The notes: generated from the letters alone by a model not told the origin. Shown: positions 1 through 8,325, counted from the stretch's first letter. The stretch is 64,000 bases of DNA from Deltaproteobacteria bacterium (GCA_021799495.1 JAJZAI010000015.1:1-64000), one strand, 5' to 3'. Numbers and translations are program-made.

Positions 1-96
1 CCGACTCCTGCTATCCCTCTCCACGGCGTCATCCTTCGGCACCCGCCCAACAGCGGGCGCGAGTTGTGGCTCAACTCACCGGATCTTGACGCCTTT

Positions 97-726
97 TCAC
101 TTTTCCACCAACTCCGCGACACTACCATAACGGGCAAGTTCTGTCTTTGTTTCACTAAGCACCCCGTCTCTGCAATCTTTAAAACACTGCATCCTCGTTC
201 CGGGTGGGGCGTGGATAAGCGAGCCGAAGTTAATGATCGAATTGATGAGCAGTCGCCGATGCTTGTCGATATTGTTCAGTTTTTCCAAAGACCAAAGCCA
301 ATGCGACGTAGGATTCGGTGTTTTGAACGGTTGCAAGCTCTTAATGATTTTTTGAGCTCTTGCACTCAGAAAAGCGATCTTTTTCATGCCGCCACGCTTG
401 AATTTATTCGAATCGCTGAAAATGGGAAAGGCGACTTGCATCTGTTGCGCATCCGTCAGAGATCCTTTGTTGGCGATAGCAAGCTCAAATGCGAGGTGAT
501 CAAGACTCGACCGGAGATTCTGGAGACAGTCGCCTGCTAGTTCGTTGATGAGCGGTGGCATCGGGCGGGTAAGCTGACCGTAAATGACATTGTCTCCGCT
601 TTTAAGATCGTATTTATTGGTGATTCGATACGGGTGGCATTTAATCCAGGCCTTAAGTTCCGTCCCAAGTTTTTCCAAATGCTGGCGTGCCCGATCGAGC
701 TTGGCCTCAAAACTGTAAGGCTGCAT
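97..726 (-). CDS. Uncharacterised protein, AT-rich orphan gene
   Basis: Function not recognised. It encodes 209 residues, with ATG at 726-724 and TGA at 99-97. The protein looks soluble: no signal peptide or membrane segment is visible. Two features stand out: a helical CLQNLRSSLDHLAFEL stretch at about residues 67-82 and LNNIDKHRRLL at about 152-162. I recall this kind of pair from uncharacterised bacterial proteins, and an all-helical (possibly HEPN-like) fold is a guess. Codon use and base composition are clearly AT-richer than in every neighbouring gene, and the upstream flank (727-790) is A/T-rich. Together with the repeats that follow, this suggests horizontal acquisition. The reading frame is intact. 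Confidence 0.6.
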   Translation of the reverse strand: MQPYSFEAKLDRARQHLEKLGTELKAWIKCHPYRITNKYDLKSGDNVIYGQLTRPMPPLINELAGDCLQNLRSSLDHLAFELAIANKGSLTDAQQMQVAFPIFSDSNKFKRGGMKKIAFLSARAQKIIKSLQPFKTPNPTSHWLWSLEKLNNIDKHRRLLINSIINFGSLIHAPPGTRMQCFKDCRDGVLSETKTELARYGSVAELVEK

Positions 727-1039
727 TATTAGATTATTTTTATTATGAAAGATTTAAAAAGTCACCACTTGGTAAAATTTTGACTTGGCAGAAGAGACGG
801 CGTAGGAAAGGCGACATCTTAGCAGTGCGCCTGCCGACCATCGATTTCGCGCAGCAGGATATCTTCTCAGGCGTCGGTGTTCCTCTATTTTCGGTCGGCG
901 CCGAGCGCTCTAAAGATTCCGCCTAGGTTTTTCGAGAGTTGCATTTCAATTCCTCGATTCGGCGTAGTCCGTAAAATTGATTTTCGGCCGGCACGGACTA
1001 ATCGAACGTTAATCACATACTCGCGCGGCCGCGATATGG

Positions 1040-1062
1040 ATGCCCGGGTCAAGCCCGGGCAT
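1040..1062. repeat. Palindromic REP-like element (9-bp arms)
   Basis: Perfect inverted repeat: ATGCCCGGG at 1040-1048, loop TCAAG, CCCGGGCAT at 1054-1062. The sequence matches the abundant intergenic repeat of Alphaproteobacteria that, when translated, gives spurious peptides of the type MPGLDPGIH. That same peptide appears here on the minus strand. No T-run follows, so it is not a typical intrinsic terminator. Confidence 0.7.
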
Positions 1063-1084
1063 GAGGGTCAGGAGAGCGCGAAAG

Positions 1085-1192
1085 GATCGGGCCGCGCGAA
1101 AATACCGGATCGCACCAGAATATCGGACCGCATTTGAGTATCGGATCGCATCAAAATATCGGATCGCGCCTGAGAGTCGGCCGCGGCCAAAG
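1085..1192. repeat. 18-bp tandem repeat, six units
   Basis: Six consecutive 18-base units begin at 1085, 1103, 1121, 1139, 1157 and 1175. The middle four (1103-1174) follow TAYCGGAYCGCRYYWRAR closely; the outer two are degenerate. The period is a multiple of three, so the repeat translates to hexapeptide repeats (AIRYFD-like on the minus strand). I see no start with a ribosome site and no recognised protein, so I treat it as a minisatellite rather than a gene. Confidence 0.75.
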
Positions 1193-1230
1193 ATCATAAA
1201 GACGCGGGAATTTCGGCCGCTCGCGTCATC

Positions 1231-2253
1231 TCATCGGAAAGCGGGAATAACCTTCGCGGCGAAGAGTTCCAGATGCTCCTGCGCCCAGCGCGGCGGCAAT
1301 CCCGGCGGCAGCGTCCACGAATAGTAATGCGTGACGGGAACCTTGCCGATATATTCGCGAATCATCCGGACGCACTCGGCGGGATCGGCGACTTTCAGTC
1401 CGCCCGTCTCGCGCAGATGCGCGCGGTCGCGGATATAGACCGGGTTGCGGTTCTGGCCCGCCTTGGCCGCCCACTCGGTGTATAGATTCGACTGGTAAAT
1501 GATATGGTCCGCGGCTTCGTTGAAGGTTTTTTCCGGATCGTTCGCGCAGATCAGCCATCGATGGCCCCCGCCGAAGCGAACGTGGCCGGCCGATTTTCCC
1601 GCTTTGCGCAATTCCTCGACGTAACTGTCATAGACGCGGCGCGACGCGTCGGGCGCGGTGAAACCGTCGGCGTAGCGAACGGCGCGGCGCAGGGCGGGCG
1701 GCGTGAAGCCGCCGACCCAGATCGGAGGGCGCGGACGCTGAATCGGCTCGGGAGTGAGCCTGACCTTGTTGACCTCGAAGAATTTTCCCTTGAACGAAAG
1801 CGTCTCGCCTTGCAGCAGCCGGCCGATAATTTCGAGCGCTTCGTTGGTGCGGCCGCCGCGCTCGTTGAACGGCACGTTGAAGCCGTGAAATTCCTCGACC
1901 TTGTAACCAACGCCGACCCCCAGCTCGAAACGTCCGCCGGAGATGACATCGACCACCGCGATATCCTCGGCGAGCCGCACCGGATTATGGAACGGCATCA
2001 GGAGCACGCCGAGCGGAATCCGGATACGTTTGGTGCGCGCGGCGATGGCGGCCGCCGCCGGCAGCATCGAGGGCAGATAACCGTCGTCGATAAAATGATG
2101 CTCGGAGAGCCAGACGTCGTCGAAGCCATGGTCTTCGGCCCACACGATCTGGTCGAGGATTTCGCGATAGAGCCGGTCGTAAGGTTGCCGCCATTGGGCG
2201 GGGTTGCGGAAATCGTACCAGAGGCCAAAGCGGACTTTCTGCGTCGTGCTCAT
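1231..2253 (-). CDS. LLM-class (F420/FMN-type) oxidoreductase
   Basis: A 340-residue luciferase-like monooxygenase-fold protein. The N-terminal strand (VRFGLWYDFRNP, about 7-18), WAEDHGFDDVWLSEHHF (about 38-54), SGGRFELGVGVGY (about 107-119) and the PRPPIWVGG segment (about 180) are the conserved blocks of TIGR03619/F420-dependent LLM enzymes. It probably oxidises or reduces a small organic substrate with F420 or FMN; the substrate is unknown. The start is set at ATG 2253-2251 because GGGAG lies 8 bases upstream. An in-frame extension to 2412 has no such site. It is monocistronic and divergent from the epimerase gene at 2485. A distant paralogue lies at 62656-63960. Confidence 0.85.
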   Translation of the reverse strand: MSTTQKVRFGLWYDFRNPAQWRQPYDRLYREILDQIVWAEDHGFDDVWLSEHHFIDDGYLPSMLPAAAAIAARTKRIRIPLGVLLMPFHNPVRLAEDIAVVDVISGGRFELGVGVGYKVEEFHGFNVPFNERGGRTNEALEIIGRLLQGETLSFKGKFFEVNKVRLTPEPIQRPRPPIWVGGFTPPALRRAVRYADGFTAPDASRRVYDSYVEELRKAGKSAGHVRFGGGHRWLICANDPEKTFNEAADHIIYQSNLYTEWAAKAGQNRNPVYIRDRAHLRETGGLKVADPAECVRMIREYIGKVPVTHYYSWTLPPGLPPRWAQEHLELFAAKVIPAFR

Positions 2254-2484
2254 CGGGGTCGCTCCCTGACCGATCGATCGTCGCGCCTGGGCGAGGCGAT
2301 CATAGCGCGGCTTCGACGATTGGTTTCGCATACGGCGCGGACGACGACAAGCGCCCGCGCGTAATCTCGCTCCAGCCCGCTTGCCGAAGCGGCTGCATCC
2401 GGAGGCGATCAATAGCCCGGCCTGTATTTTCGCTTACGGTCGATCAATACTGCGCGACGCGAACGCGGTTCGCGCCGAAAGCGC

Positions 2485-3588
2485 ATGAAAAAAGCATTGA
2501 TTGTCGGCGGCACGGGACCAACCGGTCCGTTCCTGACGCTGGGCTTGATCGAACGCGGTTACGCCGTGACGATTCTCCATCGCGGGGCCCACGAGATTCC
2601 GGAAATTCCGCGCGAAGTCGAACATATTCACGCGGATCCGCATTTTCGCGAAACGCTGGACGCGGCGCTCGACGGCCGCGCCTTCGATCTCGCGATCGCC
2701 ACCTACGGCAGAATTCGGCACGTCGCCGAAGCGCTGCGGGGCAAAGCCGGCCAATTCATCGCGGTCGGCGGCGTGCCGTCCTATCGAGGTTATTTCGACG
2801 CGAATGCAAATTTCCCGGCCGGATTGTCCATTCCGGTTCCGGAAACCGCCGCCACCGTGGCTTCGGAGAGCGAGCATCGTTTCGCGCACCTCATCGCCAG
2901 CGCCGAACAGGCCGTGCTCGCGGCGCATCGTATGGGAACCGTCTATCGCTATCCTTATGTGTACGGTCCGTATCAATTGCTGCCGCGCGAATGGTGCATA
3001 ATGCGGCGCGCGCTCGATCGGCGCCCTTTCATGATTCTGAGCGACGGCGGTCTGGGCCTGATGACCCACGGCTACGCCGGCAATCTCGCCCACGCGGTAT
3101 TGCTCGCGGCCGATCGGCCGGACGACGCGGCCGGCCAGATCTTCAACTGCGGCGACGAGGTTCAATATACCGTCAGGCAGGTCGTGGAAATCATCGCGGA
3201 CGAAATGAATCATTCGTTCGAAATCATCAGCCTGCCGAACGAGGTCGCGTATCCGGCGCGCGGACTCGCGGTCGAAGCTTCGCCGCATCACAAATTGATG
3301 GATTTGCGCAAAATCAGGGAACGGCTGGGATATCGCGATCTTGTCCATCCGGAGCAGGCGATCAGGCGAACCGTCCGCTGGTTTCTTGAACATCAGCCCG
3401 AGCGTGGCGGCGACCTGGAGCGGCGCCTGCACGACGACTTCGATTACGACGCCGAAGATCGGCTCGCAGAAATTTATCGCGACGCGCTCGGCCGCGCCCG
3501 CGAATTTTATCGCGAGCCGAAACCGACGATGCATCCGTATCCTCATCCGAAGGAACCGGGCCTGCTGCGCGACCATCGGCAGCGGTAG
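2485..3588 (+). CDS. NAD-dependent epimerase/dehydratase (extended SDR)
   Basis: A 367-residue Rossmann-fold protein. The nucleotide-binding glycine motif GGTGPTG is at residues 8-14, and a YVYGPYQLLPREW segment is typical of extended SDRs acting on nucleotide sugars or similar alcohols. A GDEVQYTVRQVVEIIADEM block (about 222-240) matches the C-terminal substrate domain of this superfamily, and the last 80 residues are long and charged. The classical YxxxK catalytic pair is not obvious, so the reaction cannot be named; it could be an RNA-binding CSP41-like member. The ribosome site is weak. It is divergent from the LLM gene and followed by pncC in the same direction. Confidence 0.7.
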   Translation: MKKALIVGGTGPTGPFLTLGLIERGYAVTILHRGAHEIPEIPREVEHIHADPHFRETLDAALDGRAFDLAIATYGRIRHVAEALRGKAGQFIAVGGVPSYRGYFDANANFPAGLSIPVPETAATVASESEHRFAHLIASAEQAVLAAHRMGTVYRYPYVYGPYQLLPREWCIMRRALDRRPFMILSDGGLGLMTHGYAGNLAHAVLLAADRPDDAAGQIFNCGDEVQYTVRQVVEIIADEMNHSFEIISLPNEVAYPARGLAVEASPHHKLMDLRKIRERLGYRDLVHPEQAIRRTVRWFLEHQPERGGDLERRLHDDFDYDAEDRLAEIYRDALGRAREFYREPKPTMHPYPHPKEPGLLRDHRQR

Positions 3589-3692
3589 CAGGAGCCGGAA
3601 TCAATCCGCAAAGCCGCGGAATTTGCCGCCGCCGGCACGCTCGACTAGATTCGGTGGCGAACCGCGAATCTGACGAATGGAAGACGCCAGCC

Positions 3693-4172
3693 ATGCAGGA
3701 ACTCATACCGATCGCCGAAAAAATCGCGACGATACTCAAGCAGCGCAAGCAAACCGTCGTAATCGCCGAATCGTCAACCGGCGGACTGATTTCGTCCGCG
3801 CTGCTCGCGATACCGGGCGCGAGCGAGTACTTCCTTGGCGGATTGGTGATTTATACGCTCAAGGCGCGCCGAACTCTCGTGGACCTGCCGGATTCCGCTT
3901 TTTCCGGAATGCGCGCCTCGACCGAGCCGTACGTGCAATTGATATCCAGGCGCGTGCGGGAACAGTTCGGCGCGAGTTGGTGCGTCGCCGAAAGCGGCGC
4001 GACCGGGCCCAGCGGCAACCGCTACGGCGACGCGCCCGGCCACAGCGCGATCGCGGTCGCCGGCGCGGTCGAACGCTCACTGACAGTTGAAACGGGCAGC
4101 GCCGATCGTCCGGGCAACATGCGCAAGTTCGCGTCAGCCGGATTGAATTTATTGCGCGAATGCCTCGGTTAG
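3693..4172 (+). CDS. pncC: CinA C-terminal domain protein, NMN amidohydrolase
   Basis: A 159-residue stand-alone CinA C-terminal domain. Members deamidate nicotinamide mononucleotide to nicotinic acid mononucleotide in NAD salvage. The signatures are AESSTGGLIS (about 25-34) and the second loop AESGATGPSG, both characteristic of PncC. The ATG at 3693 is preferred because GGAAG lies about 9 bases upstream; a GTG at 3654 would add 13 poorly structured residues. The CinA N-terminal MoCF-like domain is absent, as in short bacterial PncC proteins. It is probably co-transcribed with the peroxiredoxin gene 58 bases downstream. Confidence 0.82.
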   Translation: MQELIPIAEKIATILKQRKQTVVIAESSTGGLISSALLAIPGASEYFLGGLVIYTLKARRTLVDLPDSAFSGMRASTEPYVQLISRRVREQFGASWCVAESGATGPSGNRYGDAPGHSAIAVAGAVERSLTVETGSADRPGNMRKFASAGLNLLRECLG

Positions 4173-4230
4173 GACCGCGCGACGAAAACGCGCTGGATAT
4201 GCAGTCCATTCAGCAACAACGGAGCCGACA

Positions 4231-4692
4231 ATGCTGCAAACAGGCCAGGCCTTTCCGAATTTCTCGCTGCCGAACCAGGACGGCAGAACGACCAAGCTGG
4301 CGGATTTCGCCGGCAAATGGCTGGTGGTTTATTTCTACCCCAAGGACGACACGCCGGGATGCACCGTTCAGGGCAAATCCTTCACCGCCGCCAAATCCGA
4401 TTTCGACGCCGCCGGAATAACCGTGCTCGGCGTCAGCCAGGACGGAGTCGCTTCGCATAAAAGCTTCTGCGACAAGTTCTCGTTCACGATCGACCTGCTC
4501 GCGGACGCCAGGGCCGAACTGCTCGGCGCGTGCGGAATCGGACAGAGCGAGTTTCGCGGGGCCAAATACTGGGATCGCACCAGTTTCGTGATCGATCCCA
4601 AAGGCGTCGTGCGCAAGGTTTACGAAAAAGTAAATCCGCAGGGACACGAGCAGGTTTTGCTGGCCGATATCAGAGCCTTGCAAAAAGCCTGA
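4231..4692 (+). CDS. bcp: Thioredoxin-dependent peroxiredoxin, PrxQ/BCP family
   Basis: A 153-residue peroxiredoxin of the BCP/PrxQ group that reduces peroxides using thioredoxin. The peroxidatic motif YPKDDTPGCT places the reactive cysteine at Cys44. The residue five positions on, where E. coli BCP has its resolving cysteine, is Lys49. Instead Cys80 (KSFCDKF) lies 36 residues downstream, the spacing of alpha-3-type PrxQ such as the Xylella enzyme, so an intramolecular Cys44-Cys80 disulphide is likely. GGAG lies 7 bases before the ATG. It is the last gene before a strong hairpin. Confidence 0.9.
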   Translation: MLQTGQAFPNFSLPNQDGRTTKLADFAGKWLVVYFYPKDDTPGCTVQGKSFTAAKSDFDAAGITVLGVSQDGVASHKSFCDKFSFTIDLLADARAELLGACGIGQSEFRGAKYWDRTSFVIDPKGVVRKVYEKVNPQGHEQVLLADIRALQKA

Positions 4693-4712
4693 CGACAGCC
4701 TGAATTACAACT

Positions 4713-4746
4713 GCAACGGGGAAACGCCGCGGCGTTTCCCCGTTGC
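4713..4746. terminator. Perfect 16-bp-arm hairpin between convergent genes
   Basis: The left arm 4713-4728 (GCAACGGGGAAACGCC) is exactly complementary to 4731-4746, separated by two bases. It lies 20 bases after the peroxiredoxin stop and 30 bases after the stop of the convergent SDR, so it can end transcription from both sides. There is no T-run, so termination may not be the classical intrinsic type. Confidence 0.7.
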
Positions 4747-4776
4747 GGACAAACATCGCTCGATCGGCCGCGGCGT

Positions 4777-5565
4777 CTATTCCGAATGGGCGGCGCGCGG
4801 ATAGCTCGCGCCGCCGTCGATCGTCAAAACCGCTCCGGTCGTGAAGCTCGCCGCGGGGCTTGCGAAATAAAGCGCCGCGCCAACGATTTCCTCGGGGTCA
4901 CCTGCGCGTCCAAGCGCGAATTCCTCTTTCGCGCGCTTCGTGAAGTACTCCGTGCGCGACCATGATTTGCTGATATCGGTATGGAACGGGCCCGCCATGA
5001 TGCAATTCACGCGGACCTTCGGCCCGTACTCCTTGGCGAACGTCACCGTCAGCACATTCAGGCCGGATTTGGCCGCGGCATATGGGGCGGTGTCGGGCGC
5101 GGGCTGAACCGCGGCGACCGAAGAAATATTGATAATCGCGCCGCCGCCGCCCGCCGCCATCCGGCTGCCGAACAACGCCGACAGCCGAAACGGGCCTTTC
5201 AGGTTCACGCCGATCACCTTGTCGAAAAGATCCTCGGTCGTGTCGAGCGAAGAAGGCGCGACCGGCGAGAGTCCCGCATTGTTGACGAGCACGTCGGCGC
5301 GGCCCCATCGCGCATACACTTCCTGCGCGAAGCGATCGCAATCCTCCCATTTGCCGGCGTGCATCGCGTGGGCCGATCCGTCCACGCCGAGCGCGCGAAG
5401 CTCTTCGACGGTGCGCTCGCACGCGTCGAGTTTGCGGCTGGCCACGGCGATATTGGCGCCCGCGCGGGCGAAGCCAAGCGCCATCGCGTGCCCGAGACCG
5501 CGGCTGCCGCCGGTAATCGCCACGACCTTGCCGCGAAAATCGTAACGAGTGACGTCGAGATTCAC
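4777..5565 (-). CDS. Short-chain dehydrogenase/reductase
   Basis: A 262-residue classical SDR. It has the cofactor motif TGGSRGLG (about 18-25), NNAGLSP (about 95-101), the catalytic serine in IINISS and the YAAAK catalytic pair (about 163-167). The C-terminus ends with the IDGGASYPR block typical of FabG-like enzymes. I set the start at GTG 5565-5563, just 5 bases after the upstream acyl-CoA dehydrogenase stop, with GAGG nearby; no ATG is available in the conserved N-terminus. Coupling to the dehydrogenase gene suggests a shared beta-oxidation-like role, for example 3-hydroxyacyl-CoA oxidation. The substrate is unknown. Confidence 0.85.
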   Translation of the reverse strand: MNLDVTRYDFRGKVVAITGGSRGLGHAMALGFARAGANIAVASRKLDACERTVEELRALGVDGSAHAMHAGKWEDCDRFAQEVYARWGRADVLVNNAGLSPVAPSSLDTTEDLFDKVIGVNLKGPFRLSALFGSRMAAGGGGAIINISSVAAVQPAPDTAPYAAAKSGLNVLTVTFAKEYGPKVRVNCIMAGPFHTDISKSWSRTEYFTKRAKEEFALGRAGDPEEIVGAALYFASPAASFTTGAVLTIDGGASYPRAAHSE

Positions 5566-5570
5566 GGCGT

Positions 5571-6854
5571 TCAAACCTCGAGCTCGATCCGGCCGGCGAA
5601 CTTGCGGATTGCGGCCTCGCGCAACGCCGGGATGTGTCCGGTCGGAAACAATCCGGTCGTCGGCTTGTAATCGCGGAGCACCTGCCGGGCCACGGTGATC
5701 TTGTGGACTTCGGTCGGCCCGTCCGCCAAGCCCATCACAAAACTTTCGAGCACCTGTTCGACGAACGGCATCTCGGGCGTGACGCCAAGCGAGCCGTGAA
5801 TTTGCAGCGCGCGCGTGACGACGTCGTGGAAAACCTTCGGCATCTGCGCTTTCACCGCGGCGATATCCTTGCGCACTTTCAGATAATCCTTGTAGCGATC
5901 GATTTTCCACGCCGTGCGCAGCACCAGCAGCCGGAACTGCTCGATATCGATCCACGAATCGGCGATTTTCTCCTGCACCATCTGCTTGTCGGCGAGGACC
6001 GATCCCTGCGTGGTGCGCGAAAGCGACCGCTCGCACATCAGGTCGAAGGCTTTTTTCACCTGCCCGATCGTGCGCATCGCGTGATGGATGCGGCCGCCGC
6101 CAAGGCGCGTCTGCGCCACCACGAAACCGTCGCCGCGCTGGCCCAGCAGATGGTCTTTCGGGATGCGCACGTCCTGATAACGCATATAGGCATGCGCGCC
6201 CTCGGGCTCGTCGCCCACGCCGACGTTGCGCACGATGTTCACGCCGGGAGCGTCGGCCGGAACGATAAACGCCGACAGTTTGCGGTACGGCGGCGCGTCG
6301 GGATCGGTCACCGCCATCGTGATCATGAACGACGCCCAGCGCGCGTTGGAAGAAAACCACTTCTCGCCGTTGACGACCCAGTCGTCGCCCTTCAGTTCGG
6401 CGCGCGTGGCGAAGACTTTCGGATCGGCCCCGCCCTGCGGCTCGGTCATCGAGAAGCAGGACACGATTTCGTTATCCAGGAGCGGCTGGAGATAGCGCTT
6501 CTTTTGTTCGGGCGTGCCGTATTTGGCGAGAATTTCGGCGTTGCCCGAATCCGGCGCCTGGCATCCGAACACCGTCGGCGCGAACCGCGACCGTCCGAGG
6601 ATTTCGTTCATCAGCGCCAGTTTGACCTGGCCATAGCCCTGACCGCCCAGCTCGGGCTCCAGATGACAGGCCCACAGCTTGCGCTTTTTCACTTCCGCCT
6701 GCAGCGGCCTGACCAGTTTGTTGCGCTTGTCGCTGCGGACCTCATAAGGCGACTCGAGCACGTAATCGAGCGGCTCCACTTCCGCGCGCACGAATTCCGC
6801 GATCCAGTCCAACTGCTTTTGAAATTCCGGTTCGGTTTCAAAATCCCAACTCAT
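5571..6854 (-). CDS. Acyl-CoA dehydrogenase, ACAD10/11-like
   Basis: A 427-residue FAD-dependent acyl-CoA dehydrogenase. Visible blocks are CFSMTEPQGGADP (the FAD-contacting loop, about 148-160), VVNGEKWFSSNA (about 173-184) and the C-terminal LQIHGSLGVTPEMPF and LADGPTEVHK. That DGPxEVH ending is characteristic of the ACAD10/11 group, which act on unusual, often hydroxylated or phosphorylated, acyl-CoAs in mammals; transferring that specificity here would be speculation. An ideal GGAGG lies 7-8 bases before the ATG at 6854. It is followed, 5 bases after its stop, by the SDR gene, so the two form a probable two-gene operon. Confidence 0.88.
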   Translation of the reverse strand: MSWDFETEPEFQKQLDWIAEFVRAEVEPLDYVLESPYEVRSDKRNKLVRPLQAEVKKRKLWACHLEPELGGQGYGQVKLALMNEILGRSRFAPTVFGCQAPDSGNAEILAKYGTPEQKKRYLQPLLDNEIVSCFSMTEPQGGADPKVFATRAELKGDDWVVNGEKWFSSNARWASFMITMAVTDPDAPPYRKLSAFIVPADAPGVNIVRNVGVGDEPEGAHAYMRYQDVRIPKDHLLGQRGDGFVVAQTRLGGGRIHHAMRTIGQVKKAFDLMCERSLSRTTQGSVLADKQMVQEKIADSWIDIEQFRLLVLRTAWKIDRYKDYLKVRKDIAAVKAQMPKVFHDVVTRALQIHGSLGVTPEMPFVEQVLESFVMGLADGPTEVHKITVARQVLRDYKPTTGLFPTGHIPALREAAIRKFAGRIELEV

Positions 6855-7050
6855 TTCGGTTCCTCCAGATTCTGATATGCGCCGCCGACCGCCGCTGAAG
6901 CCGTCATCTCGCGCGATCGCGCGGAGGCTGGGCCTCCGTTCGCCCAATCCGATCAACAGGCCGGTTCACCCGCGCGTTAAGGTCCAGCCGGGAAATCTAC
7001 CGATTACGGCGGGGTCTTGTCACTACGCGCGTCCGGCGGAATCGCGCCGT

Positions 7051-8232
7051 CTATTCGACGTCCATCAGGGGCAGGCCAAAGGCGCTCTTGCCAAGAAATT
7101 CGAGGCTCTCGTCGGAGTCGAAAGGATGGTACAGGCCGGCGCGCACGTCGCGATAATAACGCTCCAACGGCAACCGCTTGAAATACGACGCGCCGCCGAC
7201 CGCCCGCAACGCCAGATCGACCACCCGCACTGAATTTTCGACCGCGACCATCCGCGCCGCCACCGCCTTGCGCGCCCAGCTCCGCGAGTCGTCGGAACGG
7301 ATTTCGGCCGCCGCCTTCCACATCACCGCCCGCGCCGTCTCAATCAACAAATCCATCTCGCCGACCTTGTTGTACACGCTCGGCAGATGGCTCATCGGAT
7401 AGGGCAGCGGAAAGCGCGGACGGTCGCGCATGAACTCGACCACGAAATCGCGCGCGGCGACCGCGATTCCAATATATGGCGCGCCGATCGTGAACGGAGC
7501 CTTGGCGAAAACGCGCGTGATTTTTCCGCTGCGCGACACCGGCCGCGTCAGCACCACCGCATCGTCGGGCACGAATGCGTCTTTCAGCTCCGCGCTGCGC
7601 GATTCGGTCGCGCGCATGCCCATCGTGTTCCAATCGTCTTTGAACGTCAGGCCCGGCGTCTCGCGCGGCGGAATGAAAAAACTCAATATCGTCGGCCCCT
7701 CCGGCGCGTCCTCCCAGGCCGCCTCGGTGAAATAAAGGTCCAGCGCGATACTCTGCGTGCCGAAGATCTTGCGTCCGTTCACGATCCATCCGCCCTCCGC
7801 GCGCCGCGCGGTCGTACGGGGCCTGAGCGCGATCACCGCATTGTCCGGTTCGGATCCGGAGCCGCCGCAGATCAGCCGCTCGGCGACGATCCGACGCAGC
7901 TTGGCGGCCGCGTTCGGAGCGTGGAACTTGCGTTCGATATCGACGAGAAATTCGACGACGTTCAGATGCATGTTGATGGCGAGCGCCGTGGCGCCGCATC
8001 CCTGCGCCAGCCGTTCCTGCGCCTTGATTCGTTCGAGCAGCGTCGCGCCCATTCCGCCGAACTTTTCCGGGATGATGAGCGTCGTGTAGCCGGTTTCGCG
8101 CAGCCGGGCGTAATTCTCGTATGGAAACGAGCGTTCTTCGTCATGCTGGGCCGCGCGCTGGGCGAAGTCGGCCGCCAGCTCCGCCGCAAGTTCAATCAGG
8201 CGTTGCTCGCGCTCCGTGTTGATCTGGTTCAT
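7051..8232 (-). CDS. Acyl-CoA dehydrogenase-fold flavoprotein
   Basis: A 393-residue member of the acyl-CoA dehydrogenase superfamily. It has PEKFGGMGAT (about 54-63), CGGSGSEPDNAV (the flavin loop, about 121-132) and VNGRKIFGTQS (about 148-158). The C-terminus (YYRDVRAGLYHPFDSDESLEFLGKSAFG) lacks the usual catalytic-glutamate segment. It resembles the group of ACAD-fold enzymes that includes flavin monooxygenases such as DszC/HsaA, so oxidation or hydroxylation of a non-CoA substrate is a real alternative. GGGAGG sits about 7 bases before the ATG at 8232, which rules out the longer frame starting at 8271. It is divergent from the TauD-type gene. Confidence 0.8.
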   Translation of the reverse strand: MNQINTEREQRLIELAAELAADFAQRAAQHDEERSFPYENYARLRETGYTTLIIPEKFGGMGATLLERIKAQERLAQGCGATALAINMHLNVVEFLVDIERKFHAPNAAAKLRRIVAERLICGGSGSEPDNAVIALRPRTTARRAEGGWIVNGRKIFGTQSIALDLYFTEAAWEDAPEGPTILSFFIPPRETPGLTFKDDWNTMGMRATESRSAELKDAFVPDDAVVLTRPVSRSGKITRVFAKAPFTIGAPYIGIAVAARDFVVEFMRDRPRFPLPYPMSHLPSVYNKVGEMDLLIETARAVMWKAAAEIRSDDSRSWARKAVAARMVAVENSVRVVDLALRAVGGASYFKRLPLERYYRDVRAGLYHPFDSDESLEFLGKSAFGLPLMDVE

Positions 8233-8325
8233 CGCCCATCCTCCCGGCGCGCAGGAACCGCGCTTGACCACTTCTCGCGCCTTCTGAGATATGAAATCAA
8301 GAGCGCGAACGCGCCGAGGTCAACG

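Larger units (their letters stand above)
727..1230. other. Gene-poor gap with two repeat structures
   Basis: About 500 bases with no convincing gene. The part nearest the AT-rich orphan gene (727-790) is A/T-rich and probably holds its promoter, although no clear -35/-10 pair can be assigned. The rest holds a perfect palindrome (1040-1062) and a six-unit 18-bp tandem repeat (1085-1192), listed separately. Open frames exist across the repeats on both strands, but they only translate the repeats. Confidence 0.6.

Noticed and set aside
1085-1192. Possible CRISPR array
   Set aside because: Units are contiguous 18-mers with no unique spacers between them and no cas genes in the window.
1009-1197. 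62-residue minus-strand frame over the repeats
   Set aside because: It only translates the palindrome (MPGLDPGIH) and the 18-bp repeat, with no ribosome site or known family.
2434-3576. 380-residue frame antisense to the epimerase gene
   Set aside because: High-GC DNA gives long antisense frames; the protein is Arg/His-rich with no family features, while the forward gene has a clear Rossmann motif.
5634-6875. 413-residue plus-strand frame over the acyl-CoA dehydrogenase
   Set aside because: Antisense shadow: composition is Arg/His-rich and the dehydrogenase on the other strand has an ideal ribosome site and conserved motifs.
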